Below, piece after piece: positions 22,611 to 35,323 of a stretch of 64,000 nucleotides of DNA. The notes under the pieces are model-generated. The model searched no databases. It had not been told where the DNA came from and saw nothing but the letters and a program-made list of their open reading frames with translations. A program made the translations under genes and the position numbers. Position 1 is the first letter of the stretch, and each line of letters begins with the position of its first letter. Source of the stretch: Rhabditophanes sp. KR3021 (lineage: Eukaryota; Nematoda; Chromadorea; Rhabditida; Alloionematidae); assembly GCA_963281155.1 (NCBI GenBank), contig CAUJLY010000001.1:930001-994000 (forward strand), written 5' to 3'.

Positions 22611-23390
22611 ATGGCAAGTGGGATTCGCGATACTTTGTGTAACCTTGGACCTTTGGGTATTCCTAGACCTACGATAAAAGGGTTTAATTTTGTGAAGACA
22701 AGAGGAACAATTGGATTTTATAAAGTAAGTTGGAGTGTTTTGATTTTGTTTCATTATTTATTTGCAGACAATTAGAGCTGAAGGTGAAAAGTATGGAGTA
22801 TCAATTAAACCTCAAGGTCCTAGACGTTCGCTCCTTCCTTCGTCTGATTTTTGGAACCAAGGAAAGGCAGGAGCTGAATCAGAACCAGTTAAAGAAAACA
22901 ACAATAATGAAAAGGTGAATAATTTTAATTTAGCTAATGTCAATGAAATGGCTGATCAAGTTGATCAAATAAAGTTACAAGAAAAGAATAATTTGAAGGA
23001 TTATAGCAATGCGGTGGTAAGTATATTAAAAATAATGAAAATATATAACTTTTGTAGTATGCTCGTCCTCAAAAATATTCGAGCCCAAAGATGACTTCAA
23101 TCGAAGAAACATCCTATTCAACTCCCGAATGCCCCGAGCCAGATTATGACTCAGAACCCGAAACTTCCTCGACAGATTCTTCATCCTACGAAAAAGAATC
23201 ACCAAAACCATTTGTCCATCCTCGATCCTCAATAAATCCCCGTCCAAATTATTGCGACCAAGGAATGGCTCAATTTATGGGATCCAAAAAATATAATGTA
23301 CATGATTTGCCACCATTGCCACGAAAACATGTTTGGCCACCTGCTCATTATTTTAATCAACAGCAATCTACCTTGATACAAAAATTGTAG
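22611..23390 (+). CDS. Unknown three-exon protein
   Basis: Exons 22611-22724, 22768-23016 and 23058-23390, introns of 43 and 41 nt, both phase 0, give 231 residues. The N-terminus (MASGIRDTLCNLGPLGIPRP) is compact; then a polar Asn/Glu-rich middle and an acidic Ser/Glu/Pro-rich stretch (PECPEPDYDSEPETSSTDSS) suggest a disordered, possibly phosphorylated protein. The end has LPPLPRKHVWPPAHYF, a proline-rich segment that might bind SH3 or WW domains (inference). No family was recognised. Introns with clean donors and preserved phase make the gene model sound. Confidence 0.7.
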
Positions 23391-24145
23391 AGGAGATGGT
23401 TTTTTGGAGAGACATCAACTTATACATTATTATATTATTTTATTTGGAATTAAATAAAAGGTCACATTTATGAATGAGCGAATTTTGTTCTTTACATCAG
23501 TTGATTATTTTATGACCAAAATGTATGAGTTATTAAAAAGCTTTGATTGAAAAATTAATGTATTCCCGAAATTGCTTTCCTTTTAAAGCTTACTCGGCTA
23601 ATAATGGAATTATATCAATAAAAACATTACTTGAAGTTTCATTTCATAACTCCTAATCATCTAATTTGTAACAATTTTTGTATGATAGCTGTATTGTTTG
23701 TAATTATTGCATGTGGCAGAAGACCAACCCAAAATAAAATAGCAGTGAAAAAGAAAGGAGAGCTATAAATGTACGTGTTCAATGTTTGATATTGGTGGTA
23801 ATTCTGAGTACATGGCTTATGGTTACAGAATTTATCTATTTCTAAGAAACGTCAGTTAAAATATTTATAAGAATTATGTGAAACTTTGTATCAAATCGTT
23901 GTTAGTGACTAAACTTTATGCATTCATTGTCTTTGTGCGAGTATTAAGATTTGATTATTATCAATTAGTCTTGGAATGGATTTTAGAACAGTTTAATTGA
24001 AAAATGATAATCAAGGCCTAATGGCTTTCTCTCAAGGAGTATTGGACATAAAAGCTTCCATAACTAATTCGTATAATTAAAGAAGCAATAGCATGATTTT
24101 TCTAGTATAAAAAATAAGAATTCCTTAAATATATCATTTTCAAAC
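23391..24145. other. Intergenic spacer
   Basis: AATAAA at about 23453 serves the upstream gene. No other feature was seen. Confidence 0.4.
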
Positions 24146-24325
24146 ATGCAATTTTTAAATATGATGTCTATGCTTGCTGTTTTCTTCACCACTATTCAAA
24201 GTCAATTGACAAAAGACCAAGGGGAAGCAATTAGAAAAGTAAGTGCAACACCAAGCCCAGTTGAAGTGTATTGCAGAACTCATCATTGTGGTGGTGCTAA
24301 AGTTGATTATGACGATGATTGGTAA
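24146..24325 (+). CDS. 59-residue secreted peptide
   Basis: ATG at 24146 opens a 59-codon frame. Residues 1-19 (MQFLNMMSMLAVFFTTIQS) form a convincing signal peptide. The mature part has two cysteines (EVYCRTHHCGGAK) that could pair, and a strongly acidic end (DYDDDW). Size and architecture suit a secreted effector or peptide, but no family is recognised. A donor-like AAAGTAAGT lies inside at about codon 31; if used as a splice site the C-terminus would change, though no matching acceptor is obvious nearby. Confidence 0.45.
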   Translation: MQFLNMMSMLAVFFTTIQSQLTKDQGEAIRKVSATPSPVEVYCRTHHCGGAKVDYDDDW

Positions 24326-24955
24326 AAATGTTCTATCAATACATTTCAATGTGACTATTTGTACGCATAATTAAATATTCTACAAATTTATATATAACTT
24401 TGTTTCAAATTGCTTCTATATATAAATAAATTTCATGCCTTCTTTTGCTCCAAAATGGCAATAAGCAAATCCTTAATCAAAAATAAAGCACTGTAAAAAG
24501 GTAAACTGTTTAAAATCTTAAACTAAAATAATTTATACAAAGTGTTTTAATGAATTTGAATGTTCATTGTTAAAAGCATCAATAATTCCTTTGAATAATT
24601 AACGGAACAACAAGAGAAAGACTACGTATTGTTAATAAAGAATTTCAATTCAGAATCAAGTCATTTTACTTTTATTGAGTTTTGACTTATTTATGATATT
24701 AATTTGTCTGATAGACACCAATTTGTATGGAGACCCTTATTTTAATGATCCATACCACACGATGTATTAATTTATTCCTTATTACATTTGTGAAATATAG
24801 GGAAAAACTTATATCTAAAGTTCTTGTCTTGTTATATGGTCGAAGGCCACTAGATAAATATATATTTTATTTTTTGTTGGTGTTAAAATAAAATTTATTC
24901 AAAGCATTATATATTTAGCATACAAAATTGCAATCTCACAAATGTCTTTTTATTT
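24326..24955. other. Spacer between convergent genes
   Basis: Nothing beyond likely 3' UTR sequence of both flanking genes. Confidence 0.4.
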
Positions 24956-26321
24956 CTATAAACATTCCTTGTCCAAATCTGTTGGCATATAAAACTGCGA
25001 TCTTAATTCAAAAACTGGGAGTGGGCAATATCCAGCATTTCCACAATCAGGAATAAACTTAGTAATAGAAACAAATGGAGCTGTTGAATTAGCTACATAC
25101 AAAACTTCGACAAAGAAATTTTTATAATTATTATCAGCCCAAAGTTCTAGAACAACTGTTGCAGCAAAGTCAGGTTCGATGTTATGGAGGACTTGGTCTT
25201 TAATTTGGAGAGTGCGGAGAAATGCAGAGACAGTTGTGTCATGTCCTGAATAAGCAAAGTATTTTTTAGCGTTGTAGGGAGCACTTCCAGCAGCAGCTTC
25301 AATATTTCCAATCATTGTTTTTAAAAGCATCCCATTTTTTAATTTAATAAGTTCTCTATTTTCTTCTATTCCAAACTGAGCTTGACCAGCAAGGTAATCC
25401 CAAGCTTGAGCAACAATATCTTCGACTTTGGCATAAAGATCATCTGTTACCCATGATGGAATTGTCATGTTATGAGCTTTTTCAATGCTTAGAGTATCGA
25501 ATAAGTTTCTTAAATCCTTGATTTCAGTAATCTTGATTCCTGACTTTTCTGAAACTTCAAGGAGAGTTGGAGCTTGTTCAGCCATCCATTTCAAGAACTT
25601 TCCGTGAGTAGCTTGTTTAACTTCAAGTTCTTGCATTTTTGGGCAATGCCAATCCACATTAATCAACTAAAAACAATATAATTAAATATTCATCAACTAA
25701 AAACAATATAATTAAATATTCATCAGCTAAAACAATGTAATTAATTATTAATCAATACAAAGATTACCAATCAACAAAATAATAACCAACCACAAAATAA
25801 TAACCAACCACAAAATAATAACCAACCACAAAAATAACTTACGTTATCCATTTCACTAGCAATAGTATGAATCGGAACAGGCGTATACTTAGCTGGCCAT
25901 CCGCCGCTAACATCAGGATGAGAAATTACACTTTCCGAAAACAGACCAGCCATATTAGATAAGGCAGATGCAAGTGTGCGATCCATATCATCTGAACGAA
26001 CATGAATTTGTTTGGCTGTATAAGTTTTATTTAGAAATTGGAATTGATTCATGTAACGGGTTTGGAATTTGAGACCTTGGAGATATTGCTGATGCATGCC
26101 AGTGGGACTGAGTTGGCCGTATGCGACGGGCCAGGCGGATTCGGGGACTGGGTCTCCAGGATAGGTTCCTAAATAATTAACATTACTAAATATTATTACA
26201 ATTCAAAGTTACCTTCCGGAGAACGATCACCATGCCTCCACAAAGCTTGAACCAAAACCAATTGCTTCAAACTAACAACCTCGAACAAAGCAAACAATAC
26301 AATCAAAAACTTCATTCTCAT
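24956..26321 (-). CDS. Secreted histidine acid phosphatase
   Basis: Exons on the minus strand: 26213-26321, 25843-26168 and 24956-25666, giving 381 residues. The N-terminus (MKFLIVLFALFEVVS) is a signal peptide. The phosphate-binding catalytic motif RHGDRSP is at residues 29-35, and the distal catalytic His-Asp is in YSGHDTTVSAF at about 285. Other family marks are QLSPTGMHQQY and the conserved Arg in IHVRSDDMDRTLAS. Such enzymes (related to prostatic acid phosphatase) release phosphate from many esters outside the cell or in lysosomes. The second intron (25667-25842, 176 bp) is four times the usual size because of tandem repeats. The start could be either of two Met codons, 26321 or 26315. 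Confidence 0.93.
25667..25842 (-). repeat. Intron expanded by two tandem repeats
   Basis: At the 3' end of the intron a 30-bp unit (AATCAACTAAAAACAATATA plus TTAAATATTC on the plus strand) occurs three times and carries the splice acceptor, so the acceptor is duplicated. At the 5' end an 18-bp unit (ACCAACCACAAAATAATA) occurs about 3.5 times. Confidence 0.8.
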
Positions 26322-28375
26322 AAAAATTAAATTATGCTCAACAAAAAGGAATAGTTAACATCGAATAGAACTATCAATTCGATACCTTATCTATTTAATT
26401 ACTATTATTACTTTTCATTGTTCTTAGTCAAATTGTCATAGATTAAGTGTTTAATTGATACACTTTATGTCTGAGTGTGGTCGTTTCCTAAAGGACAAAT
26501 ATTAGCCAAAGTTTCATTGCTTTCGCTTTACATCCAAATTTCCTATTCTTAAATTCCGTAAATAAGTAAATTAGCCCCATTTTATTGTTTTAAGCTTATT
26601 TTCACGGCATTATATACCTTGTTTTAGTATCATAATATTAATCCGCAAGTGACTATTATATAATTGTGTATTCAACAATTACTAGAATTACGTATTAGCA
26701 TTTCTCAAAACGATATTCTGAGTTCCGTGTGTTGCTTATAATTACGGAAATTGATATTAATTATTAAAGATAATGCATTTGATACACCATATACTATTTG
26801 TTTTATTACGTGCTTTACTGTTTCTGGTCTTTGGCTAACTAATAATTATTAAGGTAAGTCTATGAAAATATTTTGTCTCAAATAAATAAATTTTTTTGTC
26901 ATCCATCTTTGTGGTTTATTTCTGTAACCGGACTTGCCGACACCAGCTATCTTAAACGTATATTGTTGTAACTAATGCGTCAAAGTAGGTTAGCTTGTTT
27001 GAAGTAAAAGCCATACAAATATGGTTTGTAACCGCTAATTGCGAGAAAATTCACTTAAACCAACTAGACACACAAGTTGCGTTGATCATTCTAGAATTTG
27101 GTGGCATAAAATATTTTTTATAGAAAGTTGATTATCATTTGTAGTAATTGATACAAACTATTTTATTTATTATTCCTTTCTAGAGTCATAACTGCTTTTT
27201 GATGTTCCTCAGTCCACAAATAGGAAAATATAGACCGTGTTTCTTTTTTAGTGACAAGTCTTTTGCTGCATAGATACTCACTTTGCCTGGATTGTTGCTT
27301 CTATGTCTTTTTGTGACGCTGGTGTATTTTGACGAAGTGTTGATTATGGTATTCCTAGCTAAATAAATAATTCACCCTCCACCAACTTAAATATATTCCG
27401 GTGTTTCTTGTAGATTTAAGTAAAAGTGATATTAGATTAAAAACAATTAACATTTTGAAAATATTGTTCAAGTTAGATTATATGAATAAATTAAAAACAT
27501 CTCAAAGTTCAGACTGTAATTTGATTTGGTTATTTTTAATTTGAAAAATAAATGATAATAATTTGTCGTCAGAAATATTTAATATCATGTAAGTGGTGAT
27601 GTTGAGGAGATTGATTTTTGGTTATCATAAATAGACGAAAATTCTCGTTTGTGGTGTCTATACAATTTCTATCCTTTATAATTTGACATTCTCAACAATT
27701 ATCATTAATGTTACTATTTCGTTTTGTATTCTAGTGCAATTTTTTATCTTCTCAAGTAAAGTACACATTTTTATTCGTTTTTGTAGCTAACTAAAAAAAT
27801 CATCAAATCAAGGCCATGACCAAAGTCAGTTCCAAACAACAGTCACGTTTTTTGTAGTCGTGGCATTCATAAACTTCCCGCTAAATTAATAGCTAGCATA
27901 AACTGAGACTACAAACTCTAAATAAACACACCAACATATATACCTATAATCCTAAAACACCACATAATAAGGCGGAATGCTCTCCAAATAGATACAAACT
28001 AAAAAACAAACACTATATAAGCATCTTTTAGTTGATAATGTTTTTAATCTTGGATCTTTGCAAATTATACTCGTATCTTGTCGTCATCAAAATAACTATT
28101 ATTTAAGGTCTACATATTGGCGAACCACTGCTACACCACCCCCACCTTGAACACGAAACATTGTTCAGGTAATTATGATTTATCTTAGATCACTTTGCAT
28201 ACCTATTTAGATTCACTTTTGACAATAAAAATTATTTTAGAACTAACTAAGTCTAAAGAAAACACGCAGCATGCTTTCTTTTTAATAACACATTCTGTCG
28301 TTGGATGATTAATTCAATATTAATGCATATAATATTTTTATTAACTTTTGTCTTTATAGATACTTTATACTAATC
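26322..28375. other. 2 kb spacer; 5' UTR intron of the CPT gene
   Basis: Mostly featureless A/T-rich sequence. Just before the CPT start, a TTCAG/GTAATT donor at 28169 and a TCTTTATAG acceptor at 28359 suggest a 5' UTR intron; the acceptor could instead receive a spliced leader. No ATG-bearing exon was found upstream. Confidence 0.4.
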
Positions 28376-30854
28376 ATGGGCAATAAACAATCAACTGACA
28401 AGAAAGGCAGTAAGAAAGTTGCTATGCCACACAAGGGACATTACACTTATCCGAATGTTTTGACTAGGACTTATTATCGGTCATACGTAAGTGATAAGCT
28501 CTTATTTCAAAATAACAATTTATTTTTAGAACAACATCCATAACAAGATGTATCCAATTCATCCTGTAGTTTTCACCTCAGCAACTCTTTCACTTCATTA
28601 TTATTTAATGAAGCATGGGGCAGACTTTTTCAAAACAAAGTTGACAATCCTTAATGAAGTTCCGTACATAAGCCAACTCAAGTTTTTTGTTACATCTCTT
28701 ACATTGACATCAACGTCCGTCTTTTTGTTGAGGAAATTGCTAAAACACACATACTACTCATACAAACAATTTTTATTTGAACCTCCCAAGCAAGCTTCTC
28801 TTAAAACAAAAGCATGGGGTTTAGTCAATTACCTCCTTACCTTCTACAAACCCAAATTCAACGACTGCGACAAACTACTCCCCAACCTTCCTGTTCCCCA
28901 CCTCGAAACCACCTGTACTGAGTATCTGGACTCAATCAAACCAGTCGTCTCTGAACTCGAATATTACCAAGCAAAGGCAATGGTCATGGAGTTTCTTCTA
29001 AAAGAAGGCCCACGCATCCAAAAATATTGCCATCTTTACTCCTTCTTCGTCGACAATTACGTCACTTCGTTTTGGGAACAATATGCTTATCTATACTCAA
29101 GAGAACCTCTCCTCATCAATTCATCCGTTGCTTATGCTGACATCCAAGGTACATTTATATCATATTAGAACAAATTTAAAGATATTGGGTCATCTGTATT
29201 GTTTGGCGTGATTCACGTAACGTTTCACCTACTCAGTTATTGTTACCTATCCTCCCATACGACTTGCAAAGGACCAAAAGTGTGTGTTGTTAAAAAACTG
29301 ATCCTTTATTTATGTTTTGTTTAATAGCCCCAACAATATTTAGGTCACATTCCATGCAACCAAGCTAGACGTGCAGCTCACGGTCTTCATCACGAAGCCA
29401 AATCGATGTTAGCCTTAGACAGACAAGATCTCGAAGCAATGGGTAGTGGATTACTTTGTATGAATCATTACCATAAAAATTTCTGTACTGTCAGAGTTCC
29501 GGGAGAAACTTTGGATCACATAGTCAAGTACGAAATGACTAAGCATGTCATCATTATTCATCAAGGTCTTTTTTATAAAGTCGATTTGTTTGAGGAGAAT
29601 GGAGAAGTCAAGGCGATTGAGGATTTGTATGAGATAATGGTGGATATTTTGTTGCAGAAAGTTGAAGATGCTACTGAATTTGAGAGAAATGTTGCTGCTT
29701 TTACTACTGACAGAAGGGATACTTGGTGCAAGAACAGAAAAAAGTTCTTCCTTGACAATGAGGTTAACGGGAGAAATTTGAAGTTGATTGAATCTGCTAT
29801 AATGATTATGTCTTTAGATGACATGGAAGACATCAAAAATGATCATGAAACGACTGAACGTATGCTACTCAAAAATTTGACTGGAGCTGGAAACGACAAG
29901 TGGGTAGACAAGACAATGAATGCAGCTACCTTCAAAAATGGCAGATTCGGAGGTACTCTTGAACACTCAGTCGAAGATGCCTCTGAATACAATCATTTGT
30001 TTGAAAATTATGTGGCCATCGACTTATTTAACACTAAATATCCAAGTGAAGTCGAAGACATTTATGCTAGAAAAGAAAAAAGGGGTCTGCACAGAGTTGA
30101 AAGGATCAAATTTGATATTACAAAGGAAATGGAACCCGAAATCGATAGATGCATGAATTATCACGTGAAAGCAGCTGCGAATGTTGATCTAAAATGCCTT
30201 TTCTTTGAAGATTGGGGTAAAGGATTAATAAAAAAATGTCTAATCTCTCCGAACGGCTTCCTTCAGATGGCTATTCAATTGGCTTATTTTAAAGATCAGG
30301 GTCAATTTACTTTGACTTACGAAGCTGCTTCAACTAGATTCTTCCAGAATGCCAGAACTGAGACGTTAAGAACTGTGTCTGAGGAATCTTGTGCTTTTGT
30401 AAGAGCAATGATGGATGAGACTGTTACGAAAGAAACTAAAATCAATTTGTTAAGAGTTGCAACTGAGAAGCACACTTTGAAGAATAAGCAATGTATGGTT
30501 GGAAATGGGCTAGATAGACATCTATTTGTGTTGTATGTACTTTCGCAAGGTTTATCCATCAATTCACCGTTCTTGAACTACTATATTTCAAAAAAATGGC
30601 CGCTCTCTACTTCTCAACCACCCAAAATGACTTCACTCTATAACGAAGATAAAGATCCAGGAACTATTTGGAATGCTGGGTGTTTCGGAGCTGTTGACAA
30701 AGAAGGGTATGGAGTTATTTATAGATTCGAAGGAAACGGAAAGATTATGATTCATGTTACCAGTTACAAGGATTGCGAAAAGACCGATTCTCAAAGATTT
30801 AAATGTCTTATTGAAGAAAGTATCAAAGAAATGATTAAGATTTTTGAAAATTAA
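28376..30854 (+). CDS. Divergent carnitine O-palmitoyltransferase (CPT1-like)
   Basis: Exons 28376-28486, 28530-29148 and 29344-30854 give 746 residues, the usual CPT1 length. Two hydrophobic segments near the N-terminus (after YRSY and at KFFVTSLTLTSTSVFLL) match the two CPT1 membrane passes. The choline/carnitine acyltransferase entry motif is LPNLPVPHLETTCTEYLDS. The catalytic His is in LEHSVEDAS at about residue 450; family members read EHSWADAP, so Trp is replaced by Val. KGLIKKCLISPNGFLQMAIQ and the carnitine-site TYEAASTRFF with RTETLRT are conserved. It should move long-chain acyl groups to carnitine at the mitochondrial outer membrane, but the altered motif leaves substrate or activity open. 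The 195-nt second intron is unusually long. Confidence 0.88.
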
Positions 30855-31415
30855 ATATTATTTTGTATAAATTAAATAAAAAGATATGTAAACAACAAAA
30901 AATGGTTTCACTAAATATGCCTTAGAACAATAAAGTGTGTTCTTAGATACATCATTCTTAAAATGTATTCATTTGAGACGTTTTCAATCGTTAGCCTAAA
31001 AATACTTTCTTCATCCAAATACTGGCGTCGTTAAATAAATTTAATCATTTTTAAAAAAATATGGACAATAAGAAAATTACATATAAATAATCTGTTTATA
31101 TTGAATAAGTGGTTTTTTATTTAGCATTTTATTATGACTTAATTATCATAAAAAAGTGAGTATATAATAATGAATTAAATTCAAAAGATCTGCAACGATA
31201 GCAATTCTTTAGTTAATTACAATCATGCCATCAACATCTAAAACCTGAACAATCGAAACAAATGTATTATTTGAAATGTTGCAAAAAGATTGTCACAACT
31301 TATACATATTGATGTTTATTTATTTTGAAATGGGACAATTTAGCTTTTGTAAAAAATTGACGATTTAAATGATGTGTGAATAAGGAAACACAATTTCAAT
31401 TTTTTCCCTTGCAGG
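30855..31415. other. Spacer between convergent genes
   Basis: AATAAA lies just after the CPT stop (about 30875). Nothing else seen. Confidence 0.4.
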
Positions 31416-32415
31416 TCACATTTTAGCTCGTAAATTGTTGGCTCGAGTTGAAATAACGTTACTTGGTATAGCATTTGAGATTTTTTTAATTTTGTAGAAA
31501 ACTAAGAATTCTTTGCGAAAGTTTTGTGATAAAAGGAGTAAAAAATAGGGATGTAAATTTGTCAAGACAAAAGTTACCCAGGAAAAGTTCATATTTGCCC
31601 ATGTTTTTATGTCATTGTTGCCAATAAAAGTTCCGTAAAGTTTGGTAAGTGCTACTATTGCTACAAGAATGATGCCAATAAGTATGACAACACAATATAC
31701 CATATGGAATATACTTTTTGATGTTTCATTTTTGTTTTTTTGAGATTGTAATATCTTTCGAAATTTAAAAATGTTAATAATGTTCAAAATGAGTACTATG
31801 AGCAACGTCATAATTACATATATTCCAAGAATTAACGAATTCAGCCATGAAAAATGCGGATCTTTGTTACTATAAATATAAAAACTTCCATCCAAAACAA
31901 ACTTCCCCACAGTGTCTACAGTCAATGAATAATAATATGAAAGGCAGGGAAAAATTATTTGGAAGCAAACTAATAATATTGAAACTTTTTTTGTCCAAAT
32001 CTAAAATAATATTTAAAAAACTGTTGCTTTCAAAAAAGCTTACATTAGGTTTTTTATAAGAATATTGAAGACATATAAATCTGTTGCAAACTATAACCGC
32101 ATTTCCCAGTAAAACAATTGCCAAAAGTGCATTACCTGACCAAACTATAAATCTCCTAAATACAGTTGCATTCAAATAAAATTCTTCCATTATACTAGCT
32201 TTAGAAAATTTCGCAGCAATCCATGTATTAATTATTATCAAAACATCGCATATTCCATTGACAGAAAAATGGAAATAAAATTGACTGTTGCTTTTGTCAG
32301 CAGATTTTTTCTTGTTAATGGCACAAATCATGCAAAAAATAACGAGAACATACAAAATCAACGATATTACTTCTAACCCAAAAAGTATTCCGTCAATAAT
32401 TGTAATAATACCCAT
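31416..32415 (-). CDS. Seven-transmembrane chemoreceptor (Srg/Srv-like)
   Basis: Exons 32044-32415 and 31416-32000 on the minus strand, with a 43-nt phase-0 intron, give 318 residues. TM1 is VISLILYVLVIFCMICAI. TM3 ends NAVIVCNRFICLQY, followed directly across the splice junction by IWTKKVSILLVCFQIIFPCL (TM4). The frame restored by the splice creates a normal TM4, which supports the model. TM5-TM7 and a Lys/Ile-rich tail follow. The NRF-xxx-Y then IW order resembles Srg/Srv receptors, but the subfamily is not certain. A broken paralogue lies 330 bases upstream on the same strand. Confidence 0.75.
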
Positions 32416-32740
32416 GTTTGTAAAAGAAAATGTATTAAAATGAAATAATCTGGGTATTAATCTTCAAATTTACAAACTAAAGATTAACTTATGGTATGAG
32501 AAAATTTTAAAACCAAGAACTTGGTAAATTACATGAATATCAACATTTTCACACCATTCTAATTTATATATTTCATAAAATCTCATGTATCATTTATTAC
32601 AAAAAAAGTTTATTAAATATATGGGAATTCTTCTAAAAGTACAATCTCCATTTAAGATTTTAATTATTAGGTTTTCAAAAATAACTGTTGAAATTTAAAA
32701 AATAAATATTAAATAGCCATTTTATTTGACTGTTTAATTC
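32416..32740. other. Spacer between receptor gene and its broken paralogue
   Basis: A/T-rich, no feature seen. Confidence 0.4.
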
Positions 32741-33260
32741 TTAGTTGATTACATGACAGTTGAACAAAATGTTGGGGATCCTATGTTTTTTGGTAGTTGT
32801 ATGAACATTGGATGACGAGCTAAATTTCAAAAAAATTATTTGGTTTGCAAAATAAAAAAACCTGTAATTGCAATATATTAGAAATCTATTTGCGTAATTT
32901 CTCATTAATGAATCACCAACAATCATTGAGTTTAGTCGAAAATTGGCAATTAATAATATGCCACAAATTGCAAATGTCATGATAACACAAGAAATGTATA
33001 ATACAATGCTCGTAATAAATCTTTGTCAGCGGTTTACTTGTTATAATGTTTAAATACAAGTAAGTATTAATTACGTTTAAAATTAAACAAACTGCAGGTA
33101 TTGAAAAACTATAAATAAGTAAGCTGATACTATTCATCCATGAAAATTCAATACATTTCATTTGGAAAACCCATGAATCTGTCAACAAATTATGTTCTCC
33201 AACCACATCTTCAATACGTAAATATGCCACTGAATGCGTCGAGCTTGGCAGCTTTTCCAT
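32741..33260 (-). pseudogene. Truncated, frameshifted chemoreceptor
   Basis: Only the C-terminal half of a receptor related to the 31416-32415 gene is present. It has the loop/TM5 (FSWMNSISLLIYSFSIPAV, paralogue FSWLNSLILGIYVIMTLLI), then NVINTYLYLNIITSK. TM6 continues only after a one-base frame change near 32985-33000 (YISCVIMTFAICGILLIANF in the second frame). TM1-TM4 are absent upstream and TM7 is not recognisable. The tandem arrangement and shared loop sequence show it arose by duplication and then decayed. Confidence 0.65.
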
Positions 33261-33640
33261 TAATCCAAATTATGCAAAATATCAACAATTCCATTAATTA
33301 TGAAATGCAAAAGAGGTAATTAAATCACATATCAAAAGTATTAACGAAGATATGTAGAACTTCAATTTCCTTTTTATAATAAAACTGTAAACCATGAAAT
33401 ATTATTACGCCAATGAAAAAATTATATTTTTGCAATTTACTACAAAATATTTCGCTTAATGAAATGTATGAACTATCACAACCTTCGAGACATCGTGCGT
33501 TGGTGAAGGTATGAATGATTAACCTAATAATGTTTTATCCACACTGCATAAAAGTTTACAAAAACTACGTATTATAGAAATGAAAAGATTGTTTCGAAAT
33601 GATGGAATCACTTTACAATAAATTAAATATTTACGATTTA
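33261..33640. other. Spacer
   Basis: No exon for the missing N-terminal half of the broken receptor could be found here. Confidence 0.4.
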
Positions 33641-35323
33641 TTAATTATTTTTCTTATTTTTTTTAACAACCACTACTTTCCTACTTTTTGTGAGATATCT
33701 ATACACTTTGTTACCCAAGTAACCAATCAAACCAAAGGAAGCAACAACACAAACAATAATAAACAACAAAATGTCAAGTAAAGCATACTGAAAGATGTTC
33801 AAATCATGTCCCTCCAAATTTAAATTATCCAGTCTTCCAAATTTGGCTGCAAACTCAACATGTTTAATGAAGTTTGCAGTTTGATTTGTTGGTCTGGAGG
33901 CAATCATTGCACTTATTCGTTTGGCATTTAGATCAAATTGATTGTAATGAGGTTGAATGACTGTATTAAGAGCTTCATTTAGCTTTTCGGGTTTCTTCAA
34001 TAAAAATTTGTCTAAGACAACTCCAAATTGCAATTTCTTCACAATTTGAGCGTTTTTGCCTTGATCAGCAAATAAAGGTATTAAAAGCATGGGCACTCCG
34101 GCCAAAGCACCTTCATTAATTGAACTCAATCCACCGTGACTCACAAATGCACTCATTCTTTTATCAGCCAGAAGATCTTTTTGTGGCAACCATGCACTAA
34201 CAATCAAGTTATCAATGTCTTGTACTAAAACTTCATTTGGTGATTCATACTTCCAAATAAAGGTAACGTCGGGGTTTAGTCTGATAACACTGATGATAGA
34301 TAGTTTGTTAGCTAACGGCATGCCAGTACTTAGAGCATTAGTTCCGAATGCAATCAGGACATTCCTTGTTCTTAGAGACAGAATTTCATCCCACTTTCCT
34401 TTCAATTTTTGAGGTTTCTCAATACTGAAACCACCTAGTGGAATAATCTTCGACAAAAGAGGATGTGCATAGTCAACAAATGGATCTGAGTTGATAAAAA
34501 CAAAAGAACTTTGTCTAAACTCCTCTCTCAAATCAACATCCCCTTTCCCGAAATGTTTATCGAACACTGCATTCTCCGCATCCAACAAACCATCCGAATA
34601 AGTCTTTGTAATAACAAAAGAATACAAATTAGTCAATCTGTTAAAAAAACCCATCTCCTCATCGCTCGCCACCAATCTAAAATCAGGCAATGAAGCTACT
34701 GGGTACGTCAATCCCAATAAAGAATATCTTGATGAAATCAAGCCACTCGTTGCCAAGGAAACATGAGCAGGAATTCCCCATTTCTTTATCATACCAACAC
34801 TGCAATAAAAGAAGGGCTCGAAGACGCCTAGATCAAACTTTTGTTTTTTAATGTATTCAGTTAAAGTGGCATTAATTATTAAATGTTCGCAATTTCCTTG
34901 CATCAACATTTTGAAGTGTTTGTAAGAGGAGTAGATTGCTGAAGGATCGTTATTGTAGTCAAGAGTCCATATTTGTTCCTGGATTTGTTTCCTTGAAACA
35001 GGCAAATTTGCGAGGAATGGATTTTTGTCGAGTTGAATTAATTTAGCTAATTTTGTTCCTACCGACGTCGTCCCGGCTTCAACTGGAGAAAGCAAAAAAG
35101 TCTAAACAACATTTATTTATTCGATCACTTCCACCACATACCACTTCATGACCAGCTTTAACTAATAAATCTGCAGATGCACCTAACGTACTACAAACAA
35201 ATAAATTAACCCAACAACAATTCCTTACCTCAAATGACTAGGCCCAAACTGCGGCACCACATACAAAATTTTATAACTTTCCACCACCAACACTAAACTT
35301 ACCAAAATACCCACTACCTTCAT
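33641..35323 (-). CDS. UDP-glucuronosyltransferase (UGT)
   Basis: Minus-strand exons 35229-35323, 35142-35190 and 33641-35101 give 534 residues. The signal peptide MKVVGILVSLVLVVES is followed by the N-terminal UGT motif YVVPQFGPSHL ... LLVKAGHEV. The C-terminal UDP-sugar signature is AWLPQKDLLADKRMSAFVSH followed by GGLSSINEGALAGVPMLLIP and FADQGKNA. A membrane helix (FQYALLDILLFIIVCVVASF) and a basic tail ending KKNKKNN give the standard lumenal ER topology with a di-lysine-like retrieval signal. It transfers sugar from UDP-sugar to small lipophilic compounds, a detoxification role. The final exon is 1.46 kb without introns. Confidence 0.95.

Noticed and set aside
25771..25842. Repeating GWLLFC peptide at the end of acid phosphatase exon 2
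   Set aside because: It arises from reading the 18-bp intron repeat past a canonical GTAAGT donor.
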